A stretch of DNA of 64,000 nucleotides, taken from positions 186,001-250,000 of the forward strand of contig NZ_CP012573.1 of the NCBI RefSeq assembly GCF_001280205.1, given 5' to 3'. Positions 17,817 to 25,994 of this stretch are shown in pieces. The notes below the pieces were generated by a model. That model did no database searches. It worked only from the letters and a program-made list of their open reading frames with translations, and was not told where the DNA came from. Source of the stretch: Clavibacter capsici. Lineage in GTDB: Bacteria; Actinomycetota; Actinomycetes; Actinomycetales; Microbacteriaceae. The translations under genes and the position numbers were made by a program. Each line of letters starts with the position of its first letter. The first letter of the stretch is position 1.

Positions 17817-19330
17817 GCGTCGATCCGCAGCGAGAGGGTCGCGAACGAGTGCGGCGGGAGCGTGAGGCGCAGGCCCTCGGCGGTGCGCTCGTAGGCGTCG
17901 AACGGGACCGGGCTCACGGCGTCCGCGTCGCCCGGGCGGTTGTGCGCGTCGGGCCGGTCGGCCGTGAGGATGCGGCCCACGACGTCGTCGACCCGGCCGC
18001 CGCGGAACGCGAGGTCGATCCCCATCGGCTCCTCGAGGTCCACGTTCGACACGGAGACGAGCACGCGGCCGTCCTTGGCGCTCGCCGAGGCGGAGGCCAG
18101 CGGGATCTCCCGGCCGTCGACCGCGCGCGCGGGCCCGACCACGGTGGCGGGCAGCGAGGCGGCGTCGTGGTGCCCGCGGTTCATCTCGAACACGTGGTAC
18201 GTGGGGGTGCGCACCATCTCGCCGCCGTCGGGATCCGTGAGCAGCATCGCCTGCAGCACGTTCACCGTCTGCGCGATGTTGGCCATGCGCAGCCGGTCGG
18301 CGAAGGAGTGGAAGACGTCGAAGTGCAGCGCGGCGACCATGGCGTCGCGGATGGTGTTCTGCTGGAACAGGAAGCCCGGGTTCGTGCCCGGCTCCACGTC
18401 CCACCAGGTGCCCCACTCGTCGAGCACCATGCCGAAGCGCTTCTCGGGGTCGTGCACGTCCATGACGGCGGCGTGCGCGCGCAGCAGCGGCGCGATCCCC
18501 TGGGCCGCGACGATGGTGCTCCAGTACGCCGCCGCGTCGAAGCCCGTGGCGCTCCCCTTCGCCGTCCAGCTGCCGCCGATCGTGTAGTAGTGCACGGAGA
18601 CCGACTCCCACGGCACGGACGAGAACGGGTGCTTATCCATCTCCGGGATCACGCGCATGAGCGTCTCGGTCCACTCGGTGTCCATGGTGTCGGCGCCGGC
18701 CGCGATGCGGTGCAGCGGGGTGTCGCCGCCGCTCTCGCAGAACGTGCCGAACTGCCGCGCGAGGTCGGCGTAGGTGACCGAGCGCATGTTGCCGCCGCAG
18801 CCCCACGCCTCGTTGCCGAGGCCCCAGAACGGCACGGTCCACGGCTCGTCACGGCCGTTCGCGCGGCGGAGGTCGGCCATGGGCGACTGGCCCGCGCCCG
18901 TGAGGTACTCGACCCAGTCCGACATCTCCTGCACCGTGCCGGAGCCGATGTTGCCGGAGACGTACGAGTCGGCGCCCAGCAGCTCGCAGAGCGCCATGAA
19001 CTCGTGGGTGCCGAAGGAGTTGTCCTCCACCGCGCCGCCCCAGTGCGTGTTGATGAGCTTCGGCCGCTCCTCGCGCGGGCCGATGCCCTCGCGCCAGTGG
19101 TACCGGTCGGCGAAGCAGCCGCCGGGCCAGCGGAGGTTCGGGACGTCGAGGGCCCGGAGCGCCTCGACGACGTCCAGGCGGATCCCGCCGGCGTTCGGCA
19201 CGGGCGAGTCCTCGCCCACGAAGAAGCCGTCGTAGATGCAGCGGCCGAGGTGCTCGGCGAAGTGCCCGTAGAGGTGGCGGCTGATGGTGGCGCCGGGGCG
19301 GTCGAGGTCGACGGTGATGGTGGTGGTCAC
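17813..19330 (-). CDS. GH51 alpha-L-arabinofuranosidase
   Basis: A 505-residue intracellular enzyme that removes arabinofuranosyl groups from imported oligosaccharides. The barrel carries the acid/base Glu in FWGLGNEAWGCGG and the nucleophile Glu in MVLDEWGTWWDV; RWPGGCFADRYHW and the C-terminal beta-sandwich ending TLPPHSFATLSLRI are typical. GTG start with GGAGGAG upstream. A palindromic operator lies 61-78 bases upstream, so this gene is probably the first of a GH51-GH27 transcript controlled by the LacI protein at 12054. A second GH51 with a different operator lies at 44714. Confidence 0.93.
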   Translation of the reverse strand: MTTTITVDLDRPGATISRHLYGHFAEHLGRCIYDGFFVGEDSPVPNAGGIRLDVVEALRALDVPNLRWPGGCFADRYHWREGIGPREERPKLINTHWGGAVEDNSFGTHEFMALCELLGADSYVSGNIGSGTVQEMSDWVEYLTGAGQSPMADLRRANGRDEPWTVPFWGLGNEAWGCGGNMRSVTYADLARQFGTFCESGGDTPLHRIAAGADTMDTEWTETLMRVIPEMDKHPFSSVPWESVSVHYYTIGGSWTAKGSATGFDAAAYWSTIVAAQGIAPLLRAHAAVMDVHDPEKRFGMVLDEWGTWWDVEPGTNPGFLFQQNTIRDAMVAALHFDVFHSFADRLRMANIAQTVNVLQAMLLTDPDGGEMVRTPTYHVFEMNRGHHDAASLPATVVGPARAVDGREIPLASASASAKDGRVLVSVSNVDLEEPMGIDLAFRGGRVDDVVGRILTADRPDAHNRPGDADAVSPVPFDAYERTAEGLRLTLPPHSFATLSLRIDA

Positions 19331-19390
19331 GGGTGCTCCTCCGGTGGGGCGGCGACGGTGCCGCGGGGGTCGGGATCAGGTGTCCCGGGC

Positions 19391-19408
19391 TGAGAGATCG
19401 ATCTCACA
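19391..19408. promoter_or_regulatory. GAGATCGATCTC operator upstream of GH51
   Basis: TGAGAGATCGATCTCACA has a perfect 12-base core (19394-19405) and one mismatched flanking pair. It lies before the GH51 start and overlaps the stop codon of the upstream GH95 gene. The sequence matches the sites in the importer promoter region, linking the two transcription units. Confidence 0.72.
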
Positions 19409-21734
19409 GTACGCGCTGCGGAGCCCGGTCCACCTCGACGCGCACGGGCTCGTCGCCGATCTCGACGCGGACGTCGGCGTCGTGCGCCCGCCCGTCGACG
19501 CGCACGGACGCCGCCCGCGGCAGCCGCAGCGCCGTGCCGCCTGCCGGCGCCAGCCAGCCGGCGCCCGGCACGCGCCGCACGACGAGCTCGGCCCCCTCGG
19601 GATCCCACGCGAACCGGTCGACCACGAGGCCGCCGCGGGCCCGGAGCCCGGTGACGGAGCCGCGGGCCCAGGCCGCGGGCAGCGCGGGCAGGATCTTCAG
19701 CGTCCCCTCGTCGGATCCGAGCAGCATCGCCGCGACGAGGCCGGGCAGTCCGCCGCTCGCGTCCAGGTTGAAGATCCGGCCGGCGTCGTGCCGGGTCGTG
19801 AGCGCGGGGCTCCAGTGGTCGACCGCGAGCCACTCCGCGCACGTGAGCGCGGCCTCCGCGTCGCCCAGCGCGGCGGCCGCCCGGCCCACCTGCACCAGGC
19901 CGAAGGCCATCTCCATGCGCCCGGGCGGCGCGGTCGGGTCCTCCGCGCGCCACGCGACCTTCGCCGCGACGGTGCGCGCGGCCGCGTCCCGCAGGCGGAC
20001 TGCCTCCGCGCCGTCGCCGAGGAACGCCGGGTCGGTGCCCGTGCCGACCGGGTGGAGCTGGGACGCGTGGCGGTGCGCGACCTGCTCCGGCCAGCGCGGA
20101 TCCAGCCACTCGGCGAGCGTGCCGTCGTCGGCCACGCGATAGGGCGGCAGGTCGCCGACGACCGCGGCCCAGCGCGCGTCGAGCGAGGAGTCGCCGCGTG
20201 CCCGGCCGAGGAGGGCGGTGGCGCGGGCGGCGTCGCGGAGGATCGCGACGTCCATGGTCGCGTCGGTGGCCGCGGGCACCCGCTCGCCCCGCGGGGTGTT
20301 CTCGGGCGAGTAGGAGGGCACGAGGCGGCGGACGCCGTCGACCAGCACGGTCGCCGTCTCGGCGAACCGCAGCACGCCCTCGGCGAGGTCCCACAGCCGG
20401 TCGTCGACGATGCCGCGGTCGCCGGTGGCCGACACGGCGTCGGCGGCGATGCGGAGGATCCACCCGCCGCAGCCGATCCAGAACGGGTGCGGGTAGTCGG
20501 CCGAGAGGTGGTCGGCGCGGCCGTGGGTCGACATGCGCGCGGGCAGCAGCATCCCCTCGGCGCCGAACACCCGGCGCGCGTTGTCGCGGAAGTCGTCGAG
20601 GTGGGGGAGCACGAGCGCGAGGACGCTCCGGGCGAGCTCGGGCGTGCCGGTGGCGATCATGCCCGCCATCGCGCCGTCCTGCACGTTGCCGTTGAGCGTG
20701 TAGTCGGCCGACCACGCCGGGCGCCAGGTGCCCTGCCACACGCCCTGGAGCGTGGGCGGCAGCTCGCCGGTGGAGGCGATGACGTTCGCGCGGCCTGCGA
20801 GGTAGGCGACCTCCACGACGCGGCGGCGGGCGGCGGGATCGCCGGCGCGGGCGGCCGCCCAGAGGTCCTCGGTCGTGGCGTCGGCGTCGGCCGCGCCGTC
20901 GAGGTCGAGCGCGGAGGCGGCGACGAGCCGGCCGTAGGTCGCGCGCTGCGCCGCGCGCAGGTCGGCCCACGTCGGCACGGGTGCGGGTGTCGGGTCCGGT
21001 GCGGGCGCGGAGGCGGCCGGGCCGGTCGCGACGGCGAGCCGGATCAGCCGCGGCGCGTCCGGCCCGACGCGGACGGTCGTGCGCGCGGATCCGCCGTCGG
21101 CCTCCCACGCGCCGCCCGCGTCGCCCGCGTCGCCCGCGTCGACGGCGCCGCCCGCGTCGACCGCCGTGACGGACCGCACCGCGTCGTCGCCCGCGCCGGC
21201 CTCGGCCGTGAGGATGCCCCGCTCGCCGCCCGCGACCGACGCGCGCACGGCGGCGGACGCGTCGGGTACGCCCGTGTCGAACGAGGTCGCGTCGCCCGCG
21301 CCGAGGCCCAGCTCGAGCGCGACCTCCACGGCGCGGTCCGACTCGAGCGCGAGCCAGCAGGCCTCGCCGTCCCGCGGCGCGAGAAGCCGCAGCGCGTGCC
21401 GGCCGCCCGCGGCATCGGTCCACTCGACCGCCGACTCGCCGCCGGCCGGGTCCATGGTCCGTCGCATGCGCGTCACGCCGTCGGGGGTGCGGATCACGAG
21501 GGTCGCGCAGATGCCGAGCGGGTCGGTCCAGACCAGGCCGTCGCCGTAGCCGCTGTCCCGCGCGCCCGCCATGAGCTCGGCGCTCGCCGTGTCCGCGTCG
21601 CCCGCGAGCAGGGCCCGGCGGATCTCCGCGAGGCGAGGTCGCAGGTCGGGCGCGGCCGGCCGCGGGTTCACGGGCGGGAACCAGCGCTCGTGCGCGAGCG
21701 AGACCGTGATCGCGTCGGCCGGGCCGTGCGCCAC
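19404..21734 (-). CDS. GH95 family glycosidase (alpha-fucosidase/alpha-L-galactosidase type); N-terminus probably longer
   Basis: At least 776 residues of a GH95 enzyme: an N-terminal beta domain, an (alpha/alpha)6 barrel with NGNVQDGAMAGM, HPFWIGCGGWI and PSYSPENTPRGE, and a C-terminal segment. The first usable start is a GTG at 21734. The same frame stays open upstream to about 21968 and encodes the conserved opening W-EEGVVVGSGRIGA (about 21738-21776), yet contains no ATG, GTG or TTG. The true start may be non-standard, for example near 21857 behind GGAAGGGG, or the start has been lost. No signal peptide seen. It is upstream of the GH51-GH27 pair on the same strand. Confidence 0.82.
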   Translation of the reverse strand: MAHGPADAITVSLAHERWFPPVNPRPAAPDLRPRLAEIRRALLAGDADTASAELMAGARDSGYGDGLVWTDPLGICATLVIRTPDGVTRMRRTMDPAGGESAVEWTDAAGGRHALRLLAPRDGEACWLALESDRAVEVALELGLGAGDATSFDTGVPDASAAVRASVAGGERGILTAEAGAGDDAVRSVTAVDAGGAVDAGDAGDAGGAWEADGGSARTTVRVGPDAPRLIRLAVATGPAASAPAPDPTPAPVPTWADLRAAQRATYGRLVAASALDLDGAADADATTEDLWAAARAGDPAARRRVVEVAYLAGRANVIASTGELPPTLQGVWQGTWRPAWSADYTLNGNVQDGAMAGMIATGTPELARSVLALVLPHLDDFRDNARRVFGAEGMLLPARMSTHGRADHLSADYPHPFWIGCGGWILRIAADAVSATGDRGIVDDRLWDLAEGVLRFAETATVLVDGVRRLVPSYSPENTPRGERVPAATDATMDVAILRDAARATALLGRARGDSSLDARWAAVVGDLPPYRVADDGTLAEWLDPRWPEQVAHRHASQLHPVGTGTDPAFLGDGAEAVRLRDAAARTVAAKVAWRAEDPTAPPGRMEMAFGLVQVGRAAAALGDAEAALTCAEWLAVDHWSPALTTRHDAGRIFNLDASGGLPGLVAAMLLGSDEGTLKILPALPAAWARGSVTGLRARGGLVVDRFAWDPEGAELVVRRVPGAGWLAPAGGTALRLPRAASVRVDGRAHDADVRVEIGDEPVRVEVDRAPQRVL

Positions 21735-21981
21735 CGCGCCGATCCGGCCGCTGCCGACGACGACGCCCTCCTCCCAGGTGGGCGCCGCGGTCGCGGTCGT
21801 GAAGACGGGGGCGGGGGAGTCCAGGTGGTGCGCTTCGTCGCGCGAGAGCGATCGGATGATCGGCCCCTTCCGGTCGGCATCGATTCGTTGCGGGCGGCAC
21901 CAAACTACCGGCGGCCGTCGGCGGCGGGAAGGCGGGGACGGATCCCGACGCGGTGGCAGGCGTTCCCCCTAGGATCGCCGG

Positions 21982-22584
21982 ATGCTCGGACCCCTCCACC
22001 GCCTGGATCCGCCCGCCCGGCGCATCCTCATCGGCGCGCCGTCGGGGGCAGGCAAGACCACGCTGGCCCGGCGCGTCCAGGAACGCACGGGCCTCCCGCA
22101 CACCGAGATCGACTCCCTCTTCCACGGGCCCGGCTGGACGGAGCTGCCCACCTTCCGCGACGACGTCGAGGCCTTCTCGTCGCGCGACGCCTGGGTCACC
22201 GAGTGGCAGTACACGACCCAGCTCGGGCAGCTGCTGCCGTCGCGCGCCGACACGCTGGTGTGGCTCGACCTCCCGGTGCAGGTGCAGATGGGGCGCCTCA
22301 TCCGCCGCACCGTCATCCGCCGCTGGCGCCGCGAGCCGCTCTGGCACGACAACGTCGAGCCGCCGATGCGCACCGTCCTCACCGATCCGGACCACATCGT
22401 CCGGTGGGGCTGGCGGGGGCGGGCGAAGGTGCGCACGCGCGTGGTGCTCGCGGCCGTCGAGCACCCGCACCTCAGGATCGTGCGGCTGCGGTCGACCCGC
22501 GAGGTCGACCTGTGGCTGCGCGGGCTGCCGTGCGCGGGTCGGCCGACGGTGTCGCCGCCGTCGCCGTCGACCGCCTCCGGGTAG
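21982..22584 (+). CDS. P-loop kinase, FlaR/adenylate-kinase-like
   Basis: A 200-residue nucleotide-binding protein with Walker A GAPSGAGKTTLA near residue 20, a DSLFHGPGW segment, and VWLDLPVQVQMGRLIRRT. This pattern is shared with small kinases sometimes annotated as DNA topology modulation protein FlaR. Its substrate is unknown. Its last 113 bases overlap the convergent EamA transporter gene, so the two messages are partly complementary. Confidence 0.78.
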   Translation: MLGPLHRLDPPARRILIGAPSGAGKTTLARRVQERTGLPHTEIDSLFHGPGWTELPTFRDDVEAFSSRDAWVTEWQYTTQLGQLLPSRADTLVWLDLPVQVQMGRLIRRTVIRRWRREPLWHDNVEPPMRTVLTDPDHIVRWGWRGRAKVRTRVVLAAVEHPHLRIVRLRSTREVDLWLRGLPCAGRPTVSPPSPSTASG

Positions 22585-23494
22585 CGGTCGACCCGCCACG
22601 CCGCCCCTCCGTCGCCAGCACCACCGCCACGCCCGCGCCGCACAGCGCGAACCCCGCGAGCGTCACCATCGTGATCCGCTCGCCGAGCAGCAGCGCGCCC
22701 GCCGCCGCGGTGGTCGGCGCGACGAGGAACAGCAGGGCGTTGAGCGCCGTGATCCCCACCCGCTCGAGCAGCCACCAGTAGAGGCCGTAGGCGCCGAGGG
22801 TCGGCACGAGCGCGGCGAGGACGGTGGTGATCCAGAACGCCGGATCCGCGGGCGGCGCGAGCGTGCCCGTCGCGATCGCGGCCACCAGCAGCGCGGCCGC
22901 GGTGACGACGACGTGCACGGTCAGCGTCACGAGCACGGGCGGGCGACCCGACGACCGGCGTTCGAGGAACGTGCCAGCCACGAGGCACGCCATCGCGGCG
23001 GCGGGCAGGAGGTACGCGACCGGATCCGCGTCCGCCGCCCCCGCCTGCGGCCGCACCACGAGCACCACGCCGACCGCGCCGAGCGCGAGCCCGCCCCACT
23101 GCGCGCCGCGCACGCGGAGCCCGAGCAGCGGCCCGACGAGCGTCGCGACCACGAGCGGCTGCACCGCGTCGATGAGCGCGGTGGTCCCGGTCGCGATCCC
23201 CGCGCCGATCGCCGCGTACACGGACGCGCAGTAGCCGAGCTGCGCGCACGCGCCGATGAGGGCCTGCCGCCCGAGCGTCCGCGGGGCGATCCCGCGGGCC
23301 GCGCCCGTCGCCGCGACGAGCGCCACCAGCACCACGGCGAGCGGCGCGAACCGCCAGAGCAGGAGCGTCGTCGCGGGCACCTCGACCGTCCCGACGGCGG
23401 CGATGAGGAAGCCGGAGCTCCACGCGAGCACGAAGCCGGCGGCGGCCGCGACCGTCACGATCCGCCGAGGTATACCGATCTGTCTACTGGTCAT
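22472..23494 (-). CDS. EamA/DMT-superfamily exporter
   Basis: A 340-residue inner-membrane transporter with about ten hydrophobic helices arranged as two EamA repeats and a disordered basic C-terminus. DMT transporters export metabolites or drugs. The ATG at 23494 is preferred; an in-frame ATG at 23524 would place the 20-bp palindrome inside the coding sequence. It is divergent from a TetR gene only 33 bases away, with the operator between them, so repression by that TetR is very likely. No substrate can be inferred. Confidence 0.87.
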   Translation of the reverse strand: MTSRQIGIPRRIVTVAAAAGFVLAWSSGFLIAAVGTVEVPATTLLLWRFAPLAVVLVALVAATGAARGIAPRTLGRQALIGACAQLGYCASVYAAIGAGIATGTTALIDAVQPLVVATLVGPLLGLRVRGAQWGGLALGAVGVVLVVRPQAGAADADPVAYLLPAAAMACLVAGTFLERRSSGRPPVLVTLTVHVVVTAAALLVAAIATGTLAPPADPAFWITTVLAALVPTLGAYGLYWWLLERVGITALNALLFLVAPTTAAAGALLLGERITMVTLAGFALCGAGVAVVLATEGRRGGSTATRRRSTATAATPSADPRTAARAATGRPRGSTAAARS

Positions 23495-23521
23495 GGGGCG
23501 GACTATACAGATCTGTATAGT
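23471..23521. promoter_or_regulatory. Perfect 20-bp TetR operator plus a degenerate second copy
   Basis: ACTATACAGATCTGTATAGT (23502-23521) is a perfect palindrome in the 33-base gap between the divergent EamA and TetR genes. TATACCGATCTGTCTA (23471-23486), in the EamA 5' coding end, differs from its core at two positions and is spaced about three helical turns away. This suggests cooperative binding and autoregulation. Confidence 0.82.
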
Positions 23522-23527
23522 CATGGT

Positions 23528-24142
23528 GTGAAGACCGCCGTCCCCGACCTCGCTCCCCTGACCCCCGGCGCCCGCCGCGTGCTCGACGCGGCGTCCGGGC
23601 TCTTCTACGCGCGGGGGATCCACGTGGTCGGCGTCGACGCCATCGCCGCCGCCGCGGGCGTCACCAAGAAGACGATCTACGACCGCTTCGGCTCGAAGGA
23701 GCAGCTGGTGGTCGCGTACCTGCAGCATCGCGACGCGCGCTGGCGGGAGCACCTCGCGGCGCGGCTCGCGCGCACGCCCGAGCCGGGGATCGACCGGGTG
23801 CTGGCGGTGTTCGACGCGGCCATCACGTGGGCGGACGCGAACACGCCCAAGGGCTGCAGCGCCATCAACGCGCGCGCGGAGCTCGGCGCAGGAGAGCTGG
23901 GCGACGAGGACGACGGGCACGACGTGCTCCCCGAGGTCATGCGGCAGAAGGCGTGGATGCTCGAGCTGCTGCGCGACCTGTGCCGCGAGGCCGGGGTGGC
24001 GGATCCCGCCGGCACGTCCCGCACGCTGATGCTCCTCCACGAGGGCGGCCTCGTCACGCTCGGCATGGGCACGTTCGCGCGCCCCATGGTGGCCGTCCGC
24101 GACGCGGCCCGCGCGCTCCTCGGGGCGTCGCTCCCGTCGTGA
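23528..24142 (+). CDS. TetR family repressor of the divergent EamA exporter
   Basis: A 204-residue regulator. The helix-turn-helix is VVGVDAIAAAAGVTKKTIYDRFGSKEQL near residues 35-62, and the ligand domain contains the NTPKGCSAINARAELG motif seen in a common TetR subgroup. The GTG at 23528 begins 6 bases after the 20-bp palindrome, leaving no room for a ribosome site, so a leaderless transcript is likely. The operator would then overlap the promoter, giving tight autoregulation. Confidence 0.88.
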   Translation: MKTAVPDLAPLTPGARRVLDAASGLFYARGIHVVGVDAIAAAAGVTKKTIYDRFGSKEQLVVAYLQHRDARWREHLAARLARTPEPGIDRVLAVFDAAITWADANTPKGCSAINARAELGAGELGDEDDGHDVLPEVMRQKAWMLELLRDLCREAGVADPAGTSRTLMLLHEGGLVTLGMGTFARPMVAVRDAARALLGASLPS

Positions 24143-24176
24143 CGCCGGGGCGCCGTCGCCCGCATCCGGGGCGCCG

Positions 24177-24653
24177 CTAGGCGTCGTGCAGCAGCCACTG
24201 CGCGGGCGCCCCGCTCTCGTGCGGCGTCGGCTGGCGGTGGAGGAAGACCTCGCGGCCGCCGTGCGGGACCACGTCGACCGCGTCGGCGGGGCAGGCTCCC
24301 GGCGGCCAGGCGGGGAAGTCGGCGGTGCCGCCCGTGACGAACGGCAGGGTGGATCCGTCGCGCATCCGCACGAGGAACCGCAGGTACCCCATGCCCGACT
24401 CGCCCGCCGCGTGGATCCGCTCGGCCAGCTCCGCGGACAGCCGCACGGGACTGTCCTCGATGCGGGCGACGTCCTCGACCTCGAAGGCGCCCGTCACGCG
24501 GAAGCCCGCGCGGGCGACGGCGGCGCGCTCGCCCACGAGGACGCGGTCGCGGACGTGCCCCGACCGGAGCGTGACGCGGCACGGCGCGAGCAGCCCCTCG
24601 TGCGTCCGCGGCACGCGCGCGAGCTGGTCGGCGAGCTCGGGCGTCAGCTGCAT
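24177..24653 (-). CDS. Hypothetical protein, 158 residues
   Basis: A cytoplasmic protein beginning MQLTPELADQLARVPRTHEG, mixed alpha/beta by appearance, with no recognised motif and no membrane segment. Codon use is normal for the region, which supports a real gene. The ATG at 24653 lacks a strong ribosome site; longer in-frame starts run into low-quality sequence. Its 3' end is close to the convergent TetR gene. Confidence 0.65.
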   Translation of the reverse strand: MQLTPELADQLARVPRTHEGLLAPCRVTLRSGHVRDRVLVGERAAVARAGFRVTGAFEVEDVARIEDSPVRLSAELAERIHAAGESGMGYLRFLVRMRDGSTLPFVTGGTADFPAWPPGACPADAVDVVPHGGREVFLHRQPTPHESGAPAQWLLHDA

Positions 24654-24746
24654 GCCGTCACGGTACCGGCCTCCCACCAGGACGGGGGCTGCCGCGGGTG
24701 GCATCCCGCTGGCCCACGCCCCGAGACGCGGAGGCCCCGAGACGCC

Positions 24747-24783
24747 GAGAGCGGCGTGCGACCTGGGGTCGCACGCCGCTCTC
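24747..24783. terminator. Perfect 16-bp stem terminator
   Basis: GAGAGCGGCGTGCGAC (24747-24762) pairs perfectly with 24768-24783 around a 5-base loop. It lies 28 bases after the stop of the polyesterase-like gene on the minus strand and is its likely terminator. Confidence 0.8.
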
Positions 24784-24810
24784 ATGGGGCCCGGAGGCCG
24801 TGGATCGGTC

Positions 24811-25722
24811 CTACCGGGGGCAGGAGCTGGCGGAGTCGCTGATGGCGGCCGAGACCGGCTGGGCCGGGCAGACGTACTTCTTGTAGGCGCTGTTGCCGTC
24901 GAGGTAGGTCTTGAGGAAGCTCGTCACGGCGCCGAGGACGGTGCCGTTCTCCTTGTTCCGGAATGCGAGGTGGTCCGCGCCGCGGAGCTCCAGGTACTGC
25001 TTCGGGGTGGAGGCGGGGATGGACTCGTAGGCGGGCTTGCCCATGAACGACGCCGGGGCGGTCTGGTCGGCCTGGCCGGTGATGACCAGCGTCGGGGTGG
25101 TGATGCCGGGGTACGTGGGTGACTGGGTCGGGTGGTACGGGTCGGTCGTGCCCGCCGGGAAGTCGTACGGCATGAGCGCGACGGCGGCCTTGAGGCCGTG
25201 CTGCTCCACGGCGGCGTCCAGGGCGCCGCCGCCGCCGAGCGAGTAGCCGACCACGCCGATGTCCGCGGGATCGACCTGGTCCTTGACCGGGCTGGCGGTG
25301 GCGAGGTACTTGGCCGCGGCGAGCATCTCGTAGGAGCGCTGGTTCGGGAGGTCGTAGCCGCCCAGGGTGTCCATGTCCAGCACGATGAAGCCCTCGCCGG
25401 CGAGGTCCTCGGCGAGCCAGCGCATGTCGGACTGGTCGCCCTTGAGACCCGGGGCGACGACGATCGCGCCGAGGGTCTTCTTGCCCGTGTCCTGCGGGGC
25501 GTAGAGGGTGGCGGCGCCGAAGCCGCTGCCGTCCGTGGCGGGGATCGTGTACTGGCTGAGCGGGTAGGTCGCGTGGTGGTGGTGGGCGGATGCGCTGTCC
25601 ACCGTGGCCGTGTGGGCGGGGGTGGCGGCCTGGGCGGCGGTCGGGACGCCGAGGAGGGCGAGCGTCGCGAGCGCGGCGACGGCCGCGGGGCGGGTGCGGA
25701 ACGCGGAGCGGGTGACGGACAT
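24811..25722 (-). CDS. Secreted cutinase/polyesterase-like alpha/beta hydrolase
   Basis: A 303-residue exported hydrolase. The signal peptide ends near residue 32 (PTAAQA), followed by a His-rich tract HHHH at 47-50. The mature domain matches the actinobacterial cutinase/PET-hydrolase group: PGLKGDQSDMRWL (oxyanion strand), nucleophile Ser161 in GYSLGGGG, Asp219 in GQADQTAP, His251 in GADHL, and a C-terminal Cys285-Cys301 pair as in Thermobifida cutinases. The usual subsite residues Tyr, Met and Trp appear as Leu92, Leu162 and Tyr186, and the loop after Tyr186 is longer, so the substrate range may differ. In a plant-associated organism cutin-like esters are plausible. Alternative: dienelactone-hydrolase-type esterase. 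Confidence 0.82.
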   Translation of the reverse strand: MSVTRSAFRTRPAAVAALATLALLGVPTAAQAATPAHTATVDSASAHHHHATYPLSQYTIPATDGSGFGAATLYAPQDTGKKTLGAIVVAPGLKGDQSDMRWLAEDLAGEGFIVLDMDTLGGYDLPNQRSYEMLAAAKYLATASPVKDQVDPADIGVVGYSLGGGGALDAAVEQHGLKAAVALMPYDFPAGTTDPYHPTQSPTYPGITTPTLVITGQADQTAPASFMGKPAYESIPASTPKQYLELRGADHLAFRNKENGTVLGAVTSFLKTYLDGNSAYKKYVCPAQPVSAAISDSASSCPR

Positions 25723-25921
25723 GGTCGTGTCATCTCTCTGTCGTGGGCAGTGAATGGCGTCTCGGCGGGAAGACCCGCGCCGGACCGCGATGACCCTAGA
25801 CGCGGCGATCCTGGAGAACGGCCCGGCCGTCCCCAGGCGCCGCCGCCCGTGGATAGACGGAGCGCGGGATCCGCGGAGGTGCTTGGCCGCGTGCCCGGGA
25901 CGCACCCGCCCGGGCATGGGA

Positions 25922-25962
25922 AGAGGGGAGGAGGAGCGTCCCGAACGCGCTCCTCCTCCCCT
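25922..25962. terminator. Perfect 16-bp stem terminator downstream of the YceI gene
   Basis: GAGGGGAGGAGGAGCG (25922-25937) pairs perfectly with 25947-25962 around a 9-base loop, between the YceI stop and the start of the polyesterase-like gene. Confidence 0.78.
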
Positions 25963-25994
25963 CGTCTGGGGCGGCCCCGTGGGCCGGTCCGCGA

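Noticed and set aside
19284-22781. 1165-residue plus-strand frame across the GH95 gene
   Set aside because: Low-complexity Arg/Gly-rich translation crossing gene boundaries; the minus-strand GH95 is well supported.
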